This document shows, one piece after another, positions 1 through 6,720 of a DNA stretch of 23,832 bases. The DNA is from Campylobacteraceae bacterium. Its GTDB lineage: Bacteria; Campylobacterota; Campylobacteria; Campylobacterales; Sulfurovaceae. The notes under the pieces are model-generated. The model had not been told where the DNA came from. It saw only the letters and a list, made by a program, of their open reading frames with translations, and did no database searches. The position numbers were made by a program, and so were the translations under genes. Every line of letters starts with the position of its first letter. Position 1 is the first letter of the stretch. The DNA lies in contig JALVPA010000199.1 of the NCBI GenBank assembly GCA_027026055.1, positions 1 through 23,832 of the forward strand. The letters run 5' to 3'.

Positions 1-1176
1 TCCGCCGGGTTTGAGCTCGTCGAAATAGACAAGGTGTATCTTGCCCACTTCCGCCGCAACAATCTCGTCGAGTATCTCGAAATGGCGGTTTTGCAAGCGT
101 GTCAAACGCTCCGAAGCGATCTCGTCGAGAATTTGATCTTCGTATTGCGCCGCTTCGGTATGCGGTCTGGGAGAGTATTTGAAGCTAAAGACTTGCTCGA
201 AGCGCACCTTCTCCAATACATCCATCGTATCTTCGAAATCGGCGTCACTCTCTCCCGGAAATCCTACGATAATATCGGTCGAGATGGTCGCTTGCGGACA
301 CAACGTACGAATCTTTTCGCAGCGATTGAGAAACCACTCCTTGGAGTAGCCGCGTCGCATCCGTTTGAGCAATTGCGTCGAGCCGCTTTGCAACGGTACG
401 TGGATTTGTTTGCATATTTTCGGATTGGAGGCGAACTCTTCCAAAAAAGCATCGTCCATATGCAAAGGATGCGGAGATTGAAAACGAATACGTTCCAACC
501 CGTCGATACGCGATACTTTACGCAACAACCCCGTAAAGTCTATCTCCTCGTTGTGCGCACCGAAGCGTCTACCGTAATTGTTGACGTTTTGTCCCAACAA
601 TATCGCTTCTTTGGCGCCCTGCGCAACCGCCTTTTCGATCTCTTGCACAATCAGATCGCTCGGGATGGAGAGCTCCTCGCCCCGCGTATAGGGGACGATG
701 CAAAAGGTGCACGACTTGTCGCATCCTACGGAGATATTGACCATCGCGCGATAAGGGTTGCTACGATATTCGCCGAAAGCGTAGGTAGTGTCGTCATAAT
801 CGGTGCGCACCTCGACCACATGTTTTTTCTCCACCACTTCGGAGATACGCGATACGTTGCGCGCACCCAAAACAAAATCGACCACCGGCGCGCGTTTGAT
901 AATCTCTTCTCCCAAATGGCTGGCGGTACATCCCGTCACGCCGATTTTGGCATCGGGCTTTTTGCGTTTGGCAAAAACCCCGATCTCCGAAAAAAGCTTT
1001 GCGACGGGTTTTTCCCGTACCGAACAGGTGTTGATAATGATCAGATCCGCCTCTTCGAGATTTTGAGTCAGCGTGTAGTCTTTTTTGAGTTGCAATTCGG
1101 CGATCATATGTTCGCTGTCGCGAACGTTCATCGCGCATCCCAGCGTTTCGATAAAAAGTTTTTTCGTTTCGGCCAT
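1..1176 (-). CDS. miaB: tRNA-2-methylthio-N6-dimethylallyladenosine synthase MiaB (3' end outside window)
   Basis: Radical-SAM methylthiotransferase that adds the 2-methylthio group to i6A37 of tRNAs reading UNN codons. The frame starts at ATG 1176 and stays open to the window edge, giving 392 residues of a protein usually about 435 long. The N-terminal UPF0004 domain has its three [4Fe-4S] cysteines at C14 (TLGCAMN), C51 (NTCSVRE) and C83 (VTGCTAS). The radical-SAM cluster motif CDKSCTFC follows in the middle, with the family motifs VPYTRGEE and GFPGE. The end of the C-terminal TRAM domain is missing only because the window stops. The gene lies 79 nt after the HP0268-like gene on the same strand and probably shares its promoter. 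The ribosome binding site before ATG 1176 is weak. Identity is secure. Confidence 0.96.
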   Translation of the reverse strand, partial: MAETKKLFIETLGCAMNVRDSEHMIAELQLKKDYTLTQNLEEADLIIINTCSVREKPVAKLFSEIGVFAKRKKPDAKIGVTGCTASHLGEEIIKRAPVVDFVLGARNVSRISEVVEKKHVVEVRTDYDDTTYAFGEYRSNPYRAMVNISVGCDKSCTFCIVPYTRGEELSIPSDLIVQEIEKAVAQGAKEAILLGQNVNNYGRRFGAHNEEIDFTGLLRKVSRIDGLERIRFQSPHPLHMDDAFLEEFASNPKICKQIHVPLQSGSTQLLKRMRRGYSKEWFLNRCEKIRTLCPQATISTDIIVGFPGESDADFEDTMDVLEKVRFEQVFSFKYSPRPHTEAAQYEDQILDEIASERLTRLQNRHFEILDEIVAAEVGKIHLVYFDELKPGG

Positions 1177-1255
1177 CGTATCGTATCCGTATTAGGGGGT
1201 AATCTCCGGAGAAACCGGAAGAACTTGGAAGCTACGCTTCTTCGGTAGAGTGTCG

Positions 1256-1495
1256 TTAAGCGATAATATGCACTTCGTAAATGTATTCGTTGTCGTCCAT
1301 ACCGTATTTGACCTCGCGCATATAAACGGAGTAGCCCTTTTCCTCGAAATACTCCATCATCTCTATCATCTCTTTATGCGAATTGTCTTTGTCGAAATAG
1401 AAAATCGAGCGCTGCGCCAGATCCTCCTCAAGCTTACTCAGTTCGATCGTTTTGGGTTTTGCCTTCAGAGTGGTTCTAGCCAATTTCAATTTCAT
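1256..1495 (-). CDS. HP0268-like small protein (putative Smr-like nuclease)
   Basis: A 79-residue protein resembling H. pylori HP0268, which as I recall has an Smr-like fold and reported nicking endonuclease and purine-specific RNase activity. This assignment rests on size, the MKLxLAR start, the central charged helix (EMIEMMEYFEEKGY) and its position between miaB and nusA, the arrangement I recall from Campylobacter and Helicobacter. Two adjacent ATGs exist at 1498 and 1495. The Shine-Dalgarno AAGGG lies only 3 nt from the first and 6 nt from the second, and the second matches the family start, so 1495 is chosen. It leads the transcript into miaB and has its own promoter (-10 at 1533-1538). 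Function in this organism is unproven. Confidence 0.85.
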   Translation of the reverse strand: MKLKLARTTLKAKPKTIELSKLEEDLAQRSIFYFDKDNSHKEMIEMMEYFEEKGYSVYMREVKYGMDDNEYIYEVHIIA

Positions 1496-1532
1496 CATAA
1501 TCCCTTCGTTCTTTCTTCACTATTAGTTATTC

Positions 1533-1538
1533 ATTATA
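1533..1538 (-). promoter_or_regulatory. -10 box for HP0268-like gene and miaB
   Basis: The minus strand reads TATAAT here, a perfect sigma-70 -10 box, within AT-rich sequence and without an obvious -35 box, as is common in Campylobacterota. Transcription would start near 1526, leaving a leader of about 30 nt before the HP0268-like start. It is arranged back to back with the nusA -10 box 28 nt away. Confidence 0.6.
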
Positions 1539-1566
1539 CTTTATTTTGCGTAAAGGTAGGATTAGC

Positions 1567-1572
1567 TATAAT
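1567..1572 (+). promoter_or_regulatory. -10 box for nusA
   Basis: Perfect TATAAT preceded by AGC, with an AT-rich stretch upstream and a weak TTGCGT at 1546-1551 (15-nt spacer). Transcription from about 1579 gives a leader of some 85 nt before nusA. The leader contains a small hairpin, ACTT-CCG / CGG-AAGT with one internal mismatch (1624-1642). AAGGA at 1653-1657 follows, 6 nt before the start codon. Confidence 0.6.
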
Positions 1573-1663
1573 CCATTACTTCAAAAACTGACCCTTCCCG
1601 GATGTACTCGACACTGTTATGTTACTTCCCGTAGCGGTAAGTTAGAATTGACAAGGATATATC

Positions 1664-2782
1664 ATGGAAAAAATATTGGACATTATCGAAGCGATTGCAC
1701 ACGAAAAAAACATCTCGAAAGAGAGTGCGACGGAAGCCTTTAAAGAGGCGGTGATCAATACGGCGAAACGCTTGACGACACCGACAAGCCGCTTTGAAGT
1801 GATCATCGATCCCGATACCAAAACCTATACCGTTAACAAAGTCTTGACCGTCGTCGAAGACGACGACGAAAGACTCGAGTCCGAACCCGACGGCTACATT
1901 TCGCTAAGCGAAGCCAAAGACTTCGACGACTCCATCGAAACGGGCGACGAACTCAAAGAGAGTTTCGAACTCGAATCGTACGGTAGAACCGCGTCGGCGA
2001 ACCTCTATCGCGAACTAGAGTATCATATCCAGCGACGTATCGAACAAGATCTGTTCGAAAAATATAAAGAAAAAGTCGGCACGATTATGATCGGAACCGT
2101 TACGCGCGTGGATAACGACGAAAATACACACGTCGAGATCGGCGAACTTAAAGGGATTTTGACGCAACGCAACCGCATCAAAGGAGAGTCCTTCAAACGC
2201 GGCGATACGATTCGCGCCTTGTTGCGCTATGTCAGTGTCGATCCCAAATACGGGCTTTTCCTCGAACTGACGCGCACATCGCCGAAATTTCTCGAAGCGT
2301 TGATGGCAAACGAAGTGCCCGAAATCGCCGACGGCATCGTAGAAATCGTCAATGCCGCACGTATCCCGGGCGAACGCGCCAAAATCGCGCTAAGAACCGA
2401 CCGTCCCAACGTCGATCCCATCGGCGCCGCCGTCGGTGTCAAAGGGGTGCGTATCAATGCCGTCAGCGAAGAGCTCAACGGCGAAAACATCGATTGTATC
2501 GAATACTCTCCCATTCCCGAAATCTACATTACCCGAGCGCTCAGCCCCGCCATCACCCAAAATATCAAAGTTAATGCGGATGAAAAAAAGGCGATTGTCG
2601 ATATCACAAGCGACCAAAAAGCCAAAGCGATCGGCAAAAGCGGTATCAACATTCGTCTGGCATCGATGCTGACAGGTTATGCCATAGAGCTGAACGAAGT
2701 GGAAGGTATCACGGAGAGACGACAAGAAGAAAACGAAGAGAAAACCTCGGACATCTCGGCACTCGAAAATCTTTTCAAATAG
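1664..2782 (+). CDS. nusA: Transcription termination/antitermination factor NusA
   Basis: RNA polymerase-associated elongation factor that modulates pausing, intrinsic termination and antitermination on rRNA operons. The 372 residues show the family order. An N-terminal RNAP-binding domain (about 1-130) is followed by an S1 domain (about 138-205, starting GTIMIGTVTRVD). KH1 (about 222-290) carries the GVKG loop at 258-261, and KH2 (about 295-350) carries GKSG at 324-327. The E. coli-type acidic repeats are absent, as is usual in most bacteria; a short acidic tail ends the protein. The start is fixed by AAGGA 6 nt upstream. The gene is monocistronic here and converges on tpiA with 58 nt between. 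That gap holds only a 5-bp hairpin (2822-2835) without a U-tract. Confidence 0.97.
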   Translation: MEKILDIIEAIAHEKNISKESATEAFKEAVINTAKRLTTPTSRFEVIIDPDTKTYTVNKVLTVVEDDDERLESEPDGYISLSEAKDFDDSIETGDELKESFELESYGRTASANLYRELEYHIQRRIEQDLFEKYKEKVGTIMIGTVTRVDNDENTHVEIGELKGILTQRNRIKGESFKRGDTIRALLRYVSVDPKYGLFLELTRTSPKFLEALMANEVPEIADGIVEIVNAARIPGERAKIALRTDRPNVDPIGAAVGVKGVRINAVSEELNGENIDCIEYSPIPEIYITRALSPAITQNIKVNADEKKAIVDITSDQKAKAIGKSGINIRLASMLTGYAIELNEVEGITERRQEENEEKTSDISALENLFK

Positions 2783-2840
2783 CCTTGCGCTTTTTGCCTT
2801 GATGCGGAACTTTATCCCTCGCGATTCTCAAATCGAAAGA

Positions 2841-3536
2841 TTAAGCTCGACCGGCGGCGACAATGGCCGCAAAACTGTCCGCCTCCAAAGAAGCGCTACC
2901 CACCAATACTCCGTCCACACTCTCTATCGCCAAAATTTCGCCCGCATTGTTCGGCTTGACGCTGCCTCCGTAAAGAATCGGTTTGGCGACGATATCTTTA
3001 AGCGCGGCATGCGTGGCGGCAATCTCCGCGACCGTCGCGGCGCGTCCCGTACCGATCGCCCAAATCGGCTCGTAGGCGACAATGAGCTTTTCATACGTCG
3101 TATCGATCCCTTCGAATTGTGCTTTTAAAAATGCAATAACGGCATCGTCGCCCGCTTCGCGCACTTCAAGCGGCTCACCGATACAATAGACGATCTCCAA
3201 CCCCGCTTCTTGAAAAAAGCGGAACTTTTCGGCGACAAACGATTGCGATTCGCCCAAAATTTCACGCCGTTCGCTATGCCCGATAAGAATGGCGCGAATA
3301 CCGAACTCTTCGAGTTGCTCCGCACCGATTTCGCCCGTAAACGCTCCGTTGTACGTTGGATAAGCGTTTTGCGCACCTACGGTAAAGTCGGTGTCGTAGC
3401 TATCGAGTGCCGTAGCGGGAGGGAAAACGACGATGCGCTCTTCGGGACGAAGCGAAACCTTTTCTTTCAGCGCTTCAAGGTATGCATGCGTAGCGGTACG
3501 GGTATGATGCGTTTTAAAATTGGCGGCAAAAATCAT
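2841..3536 (-). CDS. tpiA: Triosephosphate isomerase
   Basis: Interconverts dihydroxyacetone phosphate and glyceraldehyde 3-phosphate in glycolysis/gluconeogenesis (cytosolic TIM barrel). Catalytic residues are present: N6 and K8 (FAANFKTH), electrophile H87 (IGHSERRE), base E156 (AYEPIWAIGTG) and the phosphate-binding GGS at 190-192. At 231 residues it is about 20 shorter than E. coli TpiA, which I recall as normal for Campylobacterota. Its ATG overlaps the pgk stop as ATGA (3533-3536), so translation is probably coupled to pgk. It is the last gene of gap-pgk-tpiA. Confidence 0.97.
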   Translation of the reverse strand: MIFAANFKTHHTRTATHAYLEALKEKVSLRPEERIVVFPPATALDSYDTDFTVGAQNAYPTYNGAFTGEIGAEQLEEFGIRAILIGHSERREILGESQSFVAEKFRFFQEAGLEIVYCIGEPLEVREAGDDAVIAFLKAQFEGIDTTYEKLIVAYEPIWAIGTGRAATVAEIAATHAALKDIVAKPILYGGSVKPNNAGEILAIESVDGVLVGSASLEADSFAAIVAAGRA

Positions 3537-4729
3537 TCAGCCTCCAATGCCGCCACTCCGGGAAGCGTTTCGCCTTCGAGCAACTTAAGGCTCGCTCCTC
3601 CTCCGGTACTGACGAAAGTCATCTCGTCGATGTCGCCCGCACGATTAACCACATCGGCAGTATCGCCGCCGCCGACAACGGTGGTAGCGTGCGTCTGGGC
3701 GACAATATTGCTCATCATCAAGCTTCCTTTGGCGTAACGATCCATCTCGTACACACCCATCGGTCCGTTCCAGATAATCGTTTTGGCGTCGTTAAGCGCT
3801 TCGCGGAAAAGACGAATCGACGCCGGTCCGATATCCAAGCCCATCCATCCCTTGGGAATCTCTTGAACGGGAAGATACTTGACCGTCGTATTTTCACTGA
3901 ACTCCGCCGCACAAACGACATCGACCGGCAAATAAAACTTCACACCGAGCTCTTTGGCGCGGCGCATAATCGCATCGGCTTCGTCGATCAACTCCTCCTC
4001 CACCAGGGAATTGCCCGTATCGTATCCCATCGCTTTAAGAAACGTAAACGCCATACCGCCGCCGACAATGATTTTGTCCACTTTTTCCAAAAGTTTGAGC
4101 ATCGCCTGCAGTTTCCCCGATACTTTGGAACCGCCTACAACCGCTACGAAAGGCCTGACGGGATGCTCCAACATTTTGGAGAAGAAGTTGACTTCCTTGG
4201 CAAGCAAAAAGCCCGCCGCTTTGTGCGACTTATCGAAAAATTTGGTGATGGCGTGAATCGATGCGTGTTTGCGGTGACACGCTCCGAAAGCGTCGTTGAT
4301 ATAGACGTCGGCGAACGACGCCAACGCTTTGGCGAACGTTTCGTCGTTTTTCGTCTCTCCCGCTTCGAAACGCAGGTTTTCCAAAAGCAAGATGTCTCCC
4401 GCTTCCAACGCCTCGGCCTTGGCTTTGGCATCATGCCCTACGACATCTTCCGCCATATAGATCTCTTTGCTGATTTTCAGCAACGTATGAAGGCGTTTCG
4501 CTACCGGCTTAAGCGAAAAACGTTCTTCGTATTTACCGGGCTCGGGGCGCTCGTAGTGCGACGCCAAAACAATCTTGCAATCCCTGTCGATACAATAGCG
4601 TATCGTGGGAAGCGCTTCGCGAATTCGTCTGTCGTCGGTAATATTTCCGAACTCGTCTTTGGGCACGTTGAAATCGCAACGTATAAAAACACGTTTGCCT
4701 TCGATATCGATATCTTTGATAATATTCAT
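3533..4729 (-). CDS. pgk: Phosphoglycerate kinase
   Basis: Transfers phosphate between 1,3-bisphosphoglycerate and ADP; in an autotroph it would run mainly in the gluconeogenic direction. Full length at 398 residues. Motifs: RCDFNVP 17-23 (3PG binding), H58/R61, GGSKVSGK 199-206 in the hinge/nucleotide region, WNGPMGVYE 320-328 and GGGDT 353-357 for ATP binding. One oddity is that the substrate loop usually written SHLGRP reads SHYERP, with Gly replaced by Glu, although the His and Arg ligands remain. The gene starts 18 nt after gap, with AAGG 9-10 nt before the ATG, and overlaps tpiA by 4 nt. Confidence 0.97.
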   Translation of the reverse strand: MNIIKDIDIEGKRVFIRCDFNVPKDEFGNITDDRRIREALPTIRYCIDRDCKIVLASHYERPEPGKYEERFSLKPVAKRLHTLLKISKEIYMAEDVVGHDAKAKAEALEAGDILLLENLRFEAGETKNDETFAKALASFADVYINDAFGACHRKHASIHAITKFFDKSHKAAGFLLAKEVNFFSKMLEHPVRPFVAVVGGSKVSGKLQAMLKLLEKVDKIIVGGGMAFTFLKAMGYDTGNSLVEEELIDEADAIMRRAKELGVKFYLPVDVVCAAEFSENTTVKYLPVQEIPKGWMGLDIGPASIRLFREALNDAKTIIWNGPMGVYEMDRYAKGSLMMSNIVAQTHATTVVGGGDTADVVNRAGDIDEMTFVSTGGGASLKLLEGETLPGVAALEAE

Positions 4730-4747
4730 ACTGCTTCGCCTTTCGTG

Positions 4748-5743
4748 TTATGATTTTGAGATATGTACCGCCATATCGACCAATCGGCACGAATAACCCC
4801 ATTCGTTGTCATACCACGAAAGGACTTTGACCATATTCTCGCCGATGACTTGAATCGTATCGAGCGCCACGACGGTACTGAGCGATTCTCCTACGAAATC
4901 TTGCGATACGCGATACTCTTCGTCCACGCCCAAGATACCTTTATGCGATCCCTCCGCCGCTGACTTGAAGGCCGATTGCACCGTATCAAGCGCCACGGAT
5001 TGTTTCAACGTTACCGTCAAATCGACCAACGATACGTCGGGCGTAGGCACGCGAATCGCCTGACCGTTGAGCTTGCCGTTGAGATTGGGGAGCACTTTGC
5101 CTATCGCTTTGGCGGCGCCTGTCGTCGTAGGCACCATATTGGTCGCGCCCGCACGTCCTTTACGCGGATCTTTTTTGTGTTTCGCATCCAAAATCGGTTG
5201 CGAAGAGGTATAGGAGTGAATCGTCGTCATCAATCCTTTTTCGATACCGAACGCATCATCAAGCACCTTTGCCACCGGCGCCAATCCGTTGGTGGTACAA
5301 CTGGCGTTGGAAATGATTCTCTCGCCCTTGTATGCATCGGCGTTGGCTCCGATAACATAAGTGGGTGTATCGTCTTTCGCCGGCGCCGAGAAGATCACCT
5401 TCTCGATACCGTTTTCCAAATAAGGCGCCGCTTTTTCTTGTGTTAAAAAGGCGCCCGTACACTCCAATACGATCTGTGCCCCCGCGGAAGCGAAATCGAG
5501 CTCCGTCAAATCCCGCGTCGCAAAAATCTTCGCCTTATCCTTACCGATATGCAAATACCCCTCTTCGATGCGCACATCGTCGTATCTTCCGTGTACGGAG
5601 TCGTATTTGAGCTGATACGCCAACATCGCCGCTTCGCCCGTCGCATTGACCGCTACCAATTCGATATCGTCGCGCTCCGCGATAATGCGCGCCACACATC
5701 TTCCGATGCGTCCCAGTCCGTTAATCGCTACTTTTACCGGCAT
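4748..5743 (-). CDS. gap: Glyceraldehyde-3-phosphate dehydrogenase, probably NADP(H)-tolerant
   Basis: Type I phosphorylating GAPDH, 331 residues. The Rossmann motif NGLGRIGR (8-15), catalytic C149 in SNASCTTN, H176 in TIHSYT and the C-terminal WYDNEWGYS are intact. The residue after the second beta strand is A34 (VNATGE) instead of the Asp that normally selects NAD. The positions equivalent to Leu187-Pro188 of the Bacillus stearothermophilus enzyme are Ala-Lys. Substitutions at these sites are known to open the pocket to NADP, so use of NADP(H) is inferred. The common second Cys of CTTNC is Gly. The ATG at 5743 has AAGGG 7 nt upstream. First gene of gap-pgk-tpiA, divergent from nadD. Confidence 0.95.
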   Translation of the reverse strand: MPVKVAINGLGRIGRCVARIIAERDDIELVAVNATGEAAMLAYQLKYDSVHGRYDDVRIEEGYLHIGKDKAKIFATRDLTELDFASAGAQIVLECTGAFLTQEKAAPYLENGIEKVIFSAPAKDDTPTYVIGANADAYKGERIISNASCTTNGLAPVAKVLDDAFGIEKGLMTTIHSYTSSQPILDAKHKKDPRKGRAGATNMVPTTTGAAKAIGKVLPNLNGKLNGQAIRVPTPDVSLVDLTVTLKQSVALDTVQSAFKSAAEGSHKGILGVDEEYRVSQDFVGESLSTVVALDTIQVIGENMVKVLSWYDNEWGYSCRLVDMAVHISKS

Positions 5744-5768
5744 GCTTCAACCCTTATGGAGAATATGT

Positions 5769-5786
5769 TAAAATTGCGTAATTTTA
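5769..5786. promoter_or_regulatory. Inverted-repeat divergent promoter pair for gap and nadD-rsfS
   Basis: TAAAATT, gcgt, AATTTTA form a perfect 7-bp dyad. The left arm is a plus-strand -10 box (TAAAAT 5769-5774, with TG at 5766-5767 giving an extended -10) about 30 nt before nadD. The right arm is the matching minus-strand -10 box (TAAAAT, 5781-5786) about 38 nt before gap. The predicted start site of each promoter falls at or beside the -10 box of the other, so simultaneous use seems unlikely. The dyad could also be an operator. No -35 boxes are evident. Assignment is by inspection only. Confidence 0.45.
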
Positions 5787-5805
5787 CAGTAAGTGAGGTT
5801 AGCAC

Positions 5806-6708
5806 TTGGTTAAGCACAAAAAGCCTCGCGTCGCCCTTTACGGCGGCTCTTTCGACCCGCCTCACCTCGGTCACGAGGCGGTTATAGAGGCGGCCTCGCT
5901 ACGGGGAATCGAACACGTCATCGCGGTCCCCGCTTGGTGCAACCCGTTTAAAACGGAGACGTCTGCACCTGCCGACTTGCGTTTGAAGTGGTGTGAAAAA
6001 GCTTTTGCGAAATTTCCTTTCGTCACCGTTGAGGATTACGAAATCTCTCGATGCCGAAGTGTGCCGACGTACGAGACGCTTGAAGCGCTTACGCCGAAGT
6101 ACGATATCGATGCGCTTATCGTCGGTGCGGACAATTTGGTTCGCCTGCACGAATGGTATCGTTTCGAGGAGATCAACCGTCGTTACGTTTGGCTTATCGC
6201 CACACGTCCCGGCTACAAAACCGATATTCCCGAAGCTTTGCGGGCTTGGGAAATACTAAACGTACGCCAAGCCGTCAGTTCGACGGCGATACGGGCGGGA
6301 AAGATCGACGGTTTCGTCTCCCCCGCTATCGAAAACGAAGTGAAACACTATTTTACACAAAGGAAACGGATGGAAAATTTAGACTCTCGCATCGATGCTA
6401 TCGTCGATGTTTTGGACAAGAACAAAGCCGAAGAGATAGAAGTGTTCGATCTTGACAACACCGACTATATCGCCAAACGCGTTGTCATCGCCAATGCGTT
6501 GAACAACAAGCACACGAGTGCGCTTTTCGACAAGATGAAAGAAGAGCTCAAGCCGCGCGGCGAGAGTTTCGTATATGCGGATACAAGCGACGATTGGATT
6601 GTCGTCGACATGGGAGACATTATCGTTCATATCATGGTCCCCGAATATCGAAGACGTTACGACTTGGAGAGCTTTCTCAACGAATTGAGCGAAAAAACGC
6701 ATGCATAA
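5806..6708 (+). CDS. nadD-rsfS: Fused nicotinate-nucleotide adenylyltransferase NadD and ribosome silencing factor RsfS
   Basis: One uninterrupted 300-residue frame. Residues 1-188 are NadD, which adenylates nicotinate mononucleotide in NAD synthesis; nucleotide-binding GGSFDPPH (13-20), H23 and the SSTAIR motif (158-163) are present. Residues 189-300 are a complete RsfS (DUF143), which binds L14 and blocks subunit joining; the region from MENLDSRID through DDWIVVDMGDIIVHIM is typical. The two are normally separate adjacent genes in Campylobacterota. The only upstream-compatible start is TTG 5806, since TAG lies in frame two codons earlier at 5800-5802; AGG lies upstream. No stop separates the domains. 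Because AAAGGA sits 5 nt before the Met-189 codon, free RsfS may also be made. Confidence 0.93.
   Translation: MVKHKKPRVALYGGSFDPPHLGHEAVIEAASLRGIEHVIAVPAWCNPFKTETSAPADLRLKWCEKAFAKFPFVTVEDYEISRCRSVPTYETLEALTPKYDIDALIVGADNLVRLHEWYRFEEINRRYVWLIATRPGYKTDIPEALRAWEILNVRQAVSSTAIRAGKIDGFVSPAIENEVKHYFTQRKRMENLDSRIDAIVDVLDKNKAEEIEVFDLDNTDYIAKRVVIANALNNKHTSALFDKMKEELKPRGESFVYADTSDDWIVVDMGDIIVHIMVPEYRRRYDLESFLNELSEKTHA
6359..6372 (+). promoter_or_regulatory. rsfS: Internal ribosome binding site and ATG for free RsfS
   Basis: AAAGGA (6359-6364) lies 5 nt before ATG 6370, in frame inside the nadD-rsfS reading frame and exactly where a stand-alone RsfS of 112 residues would begin. It may be a relic of separate genes or a working second start giving both fused and free RsfS. 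Confidence 0.55.
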
Positions 6709-6720
6709 AAATTTTTCGCA

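Noticed and set aside
34..1248. Long plus-strand open frame of 404 codons
   Set aside because: It is wholly antisense to miaB, which has all family motifs; the translation shows no recognisable domain. Biased codon use on the real strand leaves the complement open.
2783..2840. Bidirectional terminator between nusA and tpiA
   Set aside because: Only CGATT-ctca-AATCG (5 bp, 2822-2835) is present, with no U-tract on either strand.
3689..4753. Plus-strand open frame of 354 codons
   Set aside because: Antisense shadow of pgk, with Arg/His/Phe-rich low-similarity sequence and no ribosome binding site logic.
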